A stretch of DNA of 11,421 nt from Propionibacteriaceae bacterium. Its GTDB lineage: Bacteria; Actinomycetota; Actinomycetes; Propionibacteriales; Propionibacteriaceae. Location of the stretch: assembly GCA_027346035.1 (NCBI GenBank), contig DAIESZ010000012.1, positions 1 through 11,421 on the forward strand. Reading direction: 5' to 3'. The notes under the pieces were generated by a model, which was not told the DNA's origin, ran no database searches, and worked only from the letters and a program-made list of their open reading frames with translations. Shown here one piece after another: positions 7,821-11,421 of the stretch (within the stretch, counting starts at the first letter, position 1; every line of letters begins with the position of its first letter). The translations under genes were made by a program, and so were the position numbers.

Positions 7821-9203
7821 TCAGCATTCGACGATGTTGACGGCGAGACCCCCGCGCGCCGTTTCCTTGTACTTCACCGACATGTCGGCTCCGGTCTGCA
7901 TCATCGTGCGGATCACCTGGTCGAGGCTCACCGCCTGGACGCCGTCGCCGCCCAGGGCGAGCCGAGCGGCGGTGATCGCCTGCACCGCCGCGACCGCGTT
8001 CCGCTCGATGCAGGGGATCTGCACCAGCCCGCCCACCGGGTCGCAGGTGAGCCCCAGGTGGTGCTCGAGCCCGATCTCGGCGGCGTTGAGCACCTGGGCC
8101 GGGGTTCCTCCGAGCACCTGGCACAGCGCTGCCGCGGCCATCGAGCAGGCCACGCCCACCTCGCCCTGACACCCCACCTCGGCCCCCGAGATCGAGGCCG
8201 TCTGCTGGTAGATGGCGCCGACGGCTCCCGCGGTGAGCAGGAAGTCGACGACCGTCGAGTCGTCGTCGCGGACGTACCGCGTGACGTACTTGAGGACGGC
8301 CGGGACGATGCCGGCAGCCCCGTTGGTGGGGGCCGTCACCACCCGCCCGCCCGCGGCGTTCTGTTCGTTGACCGCGAGCGCCCACACCATCAGCCAGTCG
8401 ATCGCGGCGAGCGGGTCGGGGGTCGTGCCGGCGGTGTCCCTGGCAACGAGGTCGTCGGCGAGCCGGTGGGCGCGCCGGCGCACGTGCAGCCCGCCGGGCA
8501 GCACCCCTGACGTGGCGCAGCCTGCCGCGATGCAGGAGTCCATCACCCGCCACAGGTGCAGAAGGTCGTCGCGTGTGCCGCGGCCGAGCGCCTGCTCGTT
8601 GCCCCACGACAGCCGGGGGATCGGAAGCCGGTGGTCGTGTGAGAGGGCGAGCAGGTCGGCCGCCGAGCGGAACGGGAACGGTACCGGCGTGGGATCGGGG
8701 ACGACCCGCACCCCGTCGCCGCCATCGGCGAGGACGAATCCGCCGCCGATCGACCGGTAGGTGCGTTGCAGCAGCACCCGCTCACCCGCCGGCTGATGGG
8801 CGAGCGCCGTGAAGGTCATCGCGTTGGTGTGACCGGTGAGTCGGCGGTTGCGGTGGAGCACCAGGTCGTGCACCGGATCGAAGCGGATCGGCCGGGCGGG
8901 CCGGGTGGCCAGCACCAGTTCGCGGGTCGCGGCGATCTCGCGGGCCCGCACCGGCAGCTGGTCGGTGTCGACGGTCTCGGGTGAGGCCCCCTCGAGCCCG
9001 AGCATGACCGCGGGTTCGGATCCGTGGCCGTGACCGGTGGCGCCCAGGGATCCGAACAACTCCACCTTCACCCGCGTGAGCGCCGATGCGTCCACCTGGG
9101 CCAGCGCCCCGACGAACATCCCCGCCGCCCGCATCGGCCCCACCGTGTGCGAGCTGGATGGTCCGATGCCGACCTTGAAGATGTCGAAGACGCTGATCGC
9201 CAC
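7821..9203 (-). CDS. sdaA: L-serine ammonia-lyase (L-serine dehydratase), single-chain iron-sulfur type
   Basis: Cytosolic, oxygen-sensitive [4Fe-4S] enzyme that converts L-serine to pyruvate and ammonia. 460 residues with fused beta and alpha domains, close to E. coli SdaA (454). N-terminal GPSSSHTVGPM (14-24) is the family substrate-loop motif. Cluster ligands are C345 in GCQGEVG, C387 in TCDPVGG and C398 in IPCIERN. APTNGAAGIVPAVL (291-304) and KYKETARGGLAVNIVEC (444-460) are also conserved. The final residue is cysteine (C460), as in the Legionella enzyme, where the terminal cysteine coordinates the cluster and acts as a tail in the active site. The GTG start at 9203 is only 2 nt after the ugd stop and lacks a strong SD, suggesting reinitiation after ugd. 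No PLP-type serine dehydratase features are present. Confidence 0.95.
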   Translation of the reverse strand: MAISVFDIFKVGIGPSSSHTVGPMRAAGMFVGALAQVDASALTRVKVELFGSLGATGHGHGSEPAVMLGLEGASPETVDTDQLPVRAREIAATRELVLATRPARPIRFDPVHDLVLHRNRRLTGHTNAMTFTALAHQPAGERVLLQRTYRSIGGGFVLADGGDGVRVVPDPTPVPFPFRSAADLLALSHDHRLPIPRLSWGNEQALGRGTRDDLLHLWRVMDSCIAAGCATSGVLPGGLHVRRRAHRLADDLVARDTAGTTPDPLAAIDWLMVWALAVNEQNAAGGRVVTAPTNGAAGIVPAVLKYVTRYVRDDDSTVVDFLLTAGAVGAIYQQTASISGAEVGCQGEVGVACSMAAAALCQVLGGTPAQVLNAAEIGLEHHLGLTCDPVGGLVQIPCIERNAVAAVQAITAARLALGGDGVQAVSLDQVIRTMMQTGADMSVKYKETARGGLAVNIVEC

Positions 9204-9205
9204 GT

Positions 9206-10369
9206 CTAGTCCGAACCGTAGAGATCGCGGGTGTAGACCGACTCGGCGACGTCGGCGAGCTCGTCGCTGCGCCGGTTCGCCACGATGACGTCGGCGCGAC
9301 GCTTGAACTCGTCGAGGTCGTTGACAACCTCGGAGTGGTAGAACTCGGACGCGTCGAGGGCCGGCTCGTAGACGATGACCTCGACGCCCTTCGCCTTGAT
9401 CCGCTTCATGATCCCCTGGATCGAGGAGCTGCGGAAGTTGTCCGATCCGGACTTCATGATCAGCCGGTAGACGCCGACGGTGCGCGGGTTGCGGCGCAGG
9501 ATGTCGGAGGCCACGAAGTCCTTGCGGGTCGTGTTCGACGACACGATCGCCTGGATGAGGTTCTGTGGCACGTCGGTGTAGTTCGCGAGCAGCTGTTTGG
9601 TGTCCTTGGGCAGGCAGTAGCCGCCGTAGCCGAAACTCGGGTTGTTGTAGTGCGACCCGATCCGCGGGTCGAGCCCCACCCCCTCGATGATCTGGGCCGT
9701 GTTGAGTCCGTGGGTTGCGGCGTACGTGTCGAGCTCGTTGAAGTAGGCGACACGCAGCGCGAGGTAGGTGTTGGCGAACAGCTTGACCGCCTCCGCCTCC
9801 GTGGCGCCGGTGAACAGCACCGGCACGTCGTCGTCGAGGGCACCCTCCCGGAGCAGTTCGGCGAAGCCGCGGCCGGCGGGGGAGTCGTCACCGACGATGA
9901 TCCGCGAGGGGTGCAGGTTGTCGTAGAGCGCCCGGCCCTCCCGGAGGAACTCGGGGCTGAAGATGACCCTGACCCCGTGCACGGCGTTCATCTCCCGGCT
10001 GAAGCCGACCGGCACGGTGGATTTGACGACCACCGTCGTGCCGGGGTTGATCCGCTCGACATCGGCGATGACTGACTCGACCGAGCTGGTGTCGAAGAAG
10101 TTCGTCGTCTCGTCGTAGTTCGTGGGAGTGGCCACGATGACGTAGTCGGCGCCCGCGTAGGCGGCCTCGGCATCGGTGGTCGCGCGGAGCCGCAGGTCGT
10201 GATGGGCGAGGTAGTCCTCGAGTTCGGCGTCGACGATCGGGGAGCGGCGCGCGTTGACCAGCTCGACCCGGTGTCGGTCGATGTCGACGGCGGTGACATC
10301 GTGGTGCTGGGCAAGGATGACGGCGTTCGACAGGCCGACGTAACCCAGCCCGATCACGGCAATCTTCAT
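9206..10369 (-). CDS. ugd: UDP-glucose 6-dehydrogenase
   Basis: NAD-dependent enzyme that oxidises UDP-glucose in two steps to UDP-glucuronate, a precursor of capsule, exopolysaccharide or other surface glycans. 387 residues, the length of the short bacterial (Klebsiella/E. coli-like) form. The N-terminal Rossmann motif is GLGYVG (7-12) with D29 following beta-2. Further motifs are [10 protein letters not shown] (77-86), KSTVPVGF (116-123), FSPEFLREG (137-145) with E140, K196 and N200 in [19 protein letters not shown], and the catalytic cysteine C252 in [14 protein letters not shown]. The C-terminal UDP-binding domain carries [18 protein letters not shown]-ManNAc dehydrogenases are relatives, but the LPKDT and MKSGSDNFR segments fit Ugd. 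The ATG at 10369 has no SD; a TAGCCT box 6 nt before it suggests a leaderless mRNA. No glycosyltransferase is near; sdaA follows after 2 nt. Confidence 0.95.
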   Translation of the reverse strand: MKIAVIGLGYVGLSNAVILAQHHDVTAVDIDRHRVELVNARRSPIVDAELEDYLAHHDLRLRATTDAEAAYAGADYVIVATPTNYDETTNFFDTSSVESVIADVERINPGTTVVVKSTVPVGFSREMNAVHGVRVIFSPEFLREGRALYDNLHPSRIIVGDDSPAGRGFAELLREGALDDDVPVLFTGATEAEAVKLFANTYLALRVAYFNELDTYAATHGLNTAQIIEGVGLDPRIGSHYNNPSFGYGGYCLPKDTKQLLANYTDVPQNLIQAIVSSNTTRKDFVASDILRRNPRTVGVYRLIMKSGSDNFRSSSIQGIMKRIKAKGVEVIVYEPALDASEFYHSEVVNDLDEFKRRADVIVANRRSDELADVAESVYTRDLYGSD

Positions 10370-10381
10370 GGGGTTAGGCTA
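10370..10381 (-). promoter_or_regulatory. Putative leaderless promoter of ugd
   Basis: On the minus strand TAGCCT (10381-10376) is followed by six bases, AACCCC, and then the ATG. A -10 box six or seven bases before the first base of the start codon is the usual layout of leaderless genes in actinomycetes, and no SD is present. A -35 is not clear. Confidence 0.5.
10375..10380 (+). promoter_or_regulatory. Putative -10 element for tdh, overlapping the ugd -10
   Basis: TAGGCT reads on the plus strand over nearly the same bases as the minus-strand TAGCCT. The resulting tdh leader would be about 60 nt. A -35 at standard distance is not recognisable. Confidence 0.35.
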
Positions 10382-10437
10382 CCGGCGGTCGTCGATTCCG
10401 TGGCAGGGGCCCGGTCCCGGGCGATCATTCGCATCAC

Positions 10438-10447
10438 AGGATGCACG
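10438..10447 (+). promoter_or_regulatory. tdh ribosome binding site
   Basis: ACAGGA (AGGA at 10438-10441) lies 6 nt before the GTG at 10448. It supports the GTG as start. The ATG at 10441 is out of frame. Confidence 0.65.
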
Positions 10448-11421
10448 GTGAAGGCTCTGGTGAAGTCCCAGGCGGGTCCGGGACTCGAGTTGACCGACGT
10501 CCCCGTGCCCGCCGTCGGTGTCAATGACGTGCTCATCAGGGTGCGGCGCACGGGTATCTGCGGCACCGACCTGCACATCGACACGTGGGACGACTGGGCG
10601 CGGCGAACCATCGCCCCGCCACTGATCATCGGTCACGAGTTCTGCGGCGACATCGTCGAGGTCGGCTCCGAGGTCACCGATCTCGAGGAGGGCATGTTCG
10701 TCTCCGCAGAGGGCCATCTGGTGTGCGGCCGGTGCCGGGCCTGCCTGGCCGGACGCCGCCACCTGTGCGTGAACACCCGAGGGATCGGCGTCCAGATCGA
10801 CGGAGCGTTCGCGGAGTACATCGCGATCCCCGCCGGCAACGTGTGGGTGCACCGCACCCCGGTCGATCCCGATGTCGCCGCGATCTTCGACCCCTTCGGC
10901 AACGCCGTGCACACCGCTCTTCAGTTCCCCTGCCTCGGTGAGGATGTGCTGGTCACCGGCGCCGGACCGATCGGCATCATGGCCGCCCTGGTCGCCAAGC
11001 ACGCCGGCGCGCGAAACGTGGTGATCACCGACCACTCGGACCAACGGCTCGAGCTCGCCCGTCGCCTCGGCATCGACCACACCCTCAACACCAGCCAGGT
11101 GCCCGTGCGCGACGTCCAGCAGGCGCTGCGGATGCGGGAGGGCTTCGACGTGGGCCTGGAGATGTCGGGCAGCGGCGAGGCCCTCCGCGACATGGTCGAC
11201 AACATGACCCACGGCGGTCGGATCGCGATGCTCGGCATTCCGAGCCGCGACATCGCGCTCGACTTCAGCAAGGTCGTTTTCAACATGCTGACGATCAAGG
11301 GTGTCTACGGCCGGGAGATCTTCGAGACCTGGTATGCCATGAGTGTCCTGCTGCAGTCGGGCCTCGACATCTCCGGGGTCATCACCGACCGCTTCCACTA
11401 CACCGATTTCCGGGCCGCGTT
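10448..11421 (+). CDS. tdh: L-threonine 3-dehydrogenase, 3' end cut by window edge
   Basis: Zinc- and NAD-dependent medium-chain dehydrogenase that oxidises L-threonine to 2-amino-3-ketobutyrate, the first step to glycine. 324 complete residues are present; E. coli Tdh has 341, so about 17 are missing. Catalytic zinc ligands are C38 in GICGTD and H63-E64 in GHEF. The structural zinc cysteines are C93, C96, C99 and C107. T40 and H90 match the E. coli active site. [14 protein letters not shown] (147-160), the NAD motif [10 protein letters not shown] (171-180), [23 protein letters not shown] and [14 protein letters not shown] follow E. coli Tdh closely (from memory), which separates it from general alcohol or butanediol dehydrogenases. 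Start GTG by SD spacing. It diverges from ugd. Its usual partner kbl (2-amino-3-ketobutyrate CoA ligase) would lie beyond the right edge. Confidence 0.95.
   Translation, partial: MKALVKSQAGPGLELTDVPVPAVGVNDVLIRVRRTGICGTDLHIDTWDDWARRTIAPPLIIGHEFCGDIVEVGSEVTDLEEGMFVSAEGHLVCGRCRACLAGRRHLCVNTRGIGVQIDGAFAEYIAIPAGNVWVHRTPVDPDVAAIFDPFGNAVHTALQFPCLGEDVLVTGAGPIGIMAALVAKHAGARNVVITDHSDQRLELARRLGIDHTLNTSQVPVRDVQQALRMREGFDVGLEMSGSGEALRDMVDNMTHGGRIAMLGIPSRDIALDFSKVVFNMLTIKGVYGREIFETWYAMSVLLQSGLDISGVITDRFHYTDFRAA

Noticed and set aside
10379..11398. 339-codon minus-strand open frame opposite tdh
   Set aside because: The plus-strand frame encodes a near full-length Tdh with both zinc sites, so the minus-strand frame is a shadow.

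Overview
The window is GC-rich, densely coded bacterial DNA. GTG starts are common (glyA, cysS, the DUF4032 gene, sdaA, tdh). The long SHMT form, the basic N-terminal tail on RlmB, a DUF4032 kinase-like protein and a lone MsiK/UgpC-type ATPase together suggest a high-GC actinomycete (Actinomycetota). I cannot place it further from this sequence alone.

Layout: eight genes are on the minus strand and one is on the plus strand at the right end. Bases 1-1237 hold glyA, cut at its 3' end by the window edge, with its own likely promoter upstream. Bases 1356-5131 form a tight minus-strand run transcribed in the order DUF4032 protein -> cysS -> rlmB. The DUF4032/cysS gap is 9 nt and cysS/rlmB overlap by one base (TGATG). 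metB (5197-6375) lies 65 nt upstream of that run in the same direction and may feed into it. A strong hairpin at 6482-6514 separates metB from an orphan sugar-importer ATPase (msiK/ugpC-like, 6539-7636), which has a 184-nt upstream region containing a perfect TTGACA and two small palindromes. Next come sdaA (7821-9203) and ugd (9206-10369), only 2 nt apart and transcribed ugd -> sdaA. A 78-nt divergent spacer then leads to tdh (10448 onward, plus strand, cut by the right edge).

Function: most of the window is amino-acid metabolism. Threonine dehydrogenase, serine hydroxymethyltransferase and serine deaminase could form a threonine -> glycine -> serine -> pyruvate route, if a kbl-type lyase follows tdh outside the window. 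MetB uses cysteine for methionine synthesis and CysS charges tRNA with cysteine. RlmB modifies 23S rRNA, Ugd makes UDP-glucuronate for surface glycans, and the ATPase would energise carbohydrate import with permeases encoded elsewhere.

I see no tRNA, rRNA, insertion sequence, CRISPR array, phage gene or sign of recent transfer. No intergenic stretch exceeds about 190 bases. The region looks like ordinary core genome and I found no convincing undescribed system. The points most worth a second look are the uncharacterised kinase-like DUF4032 protein with its conserved-looking tail, the near-symmetrical -10 element between ugd and tdh, and the odd ugd-sdaA coupling.
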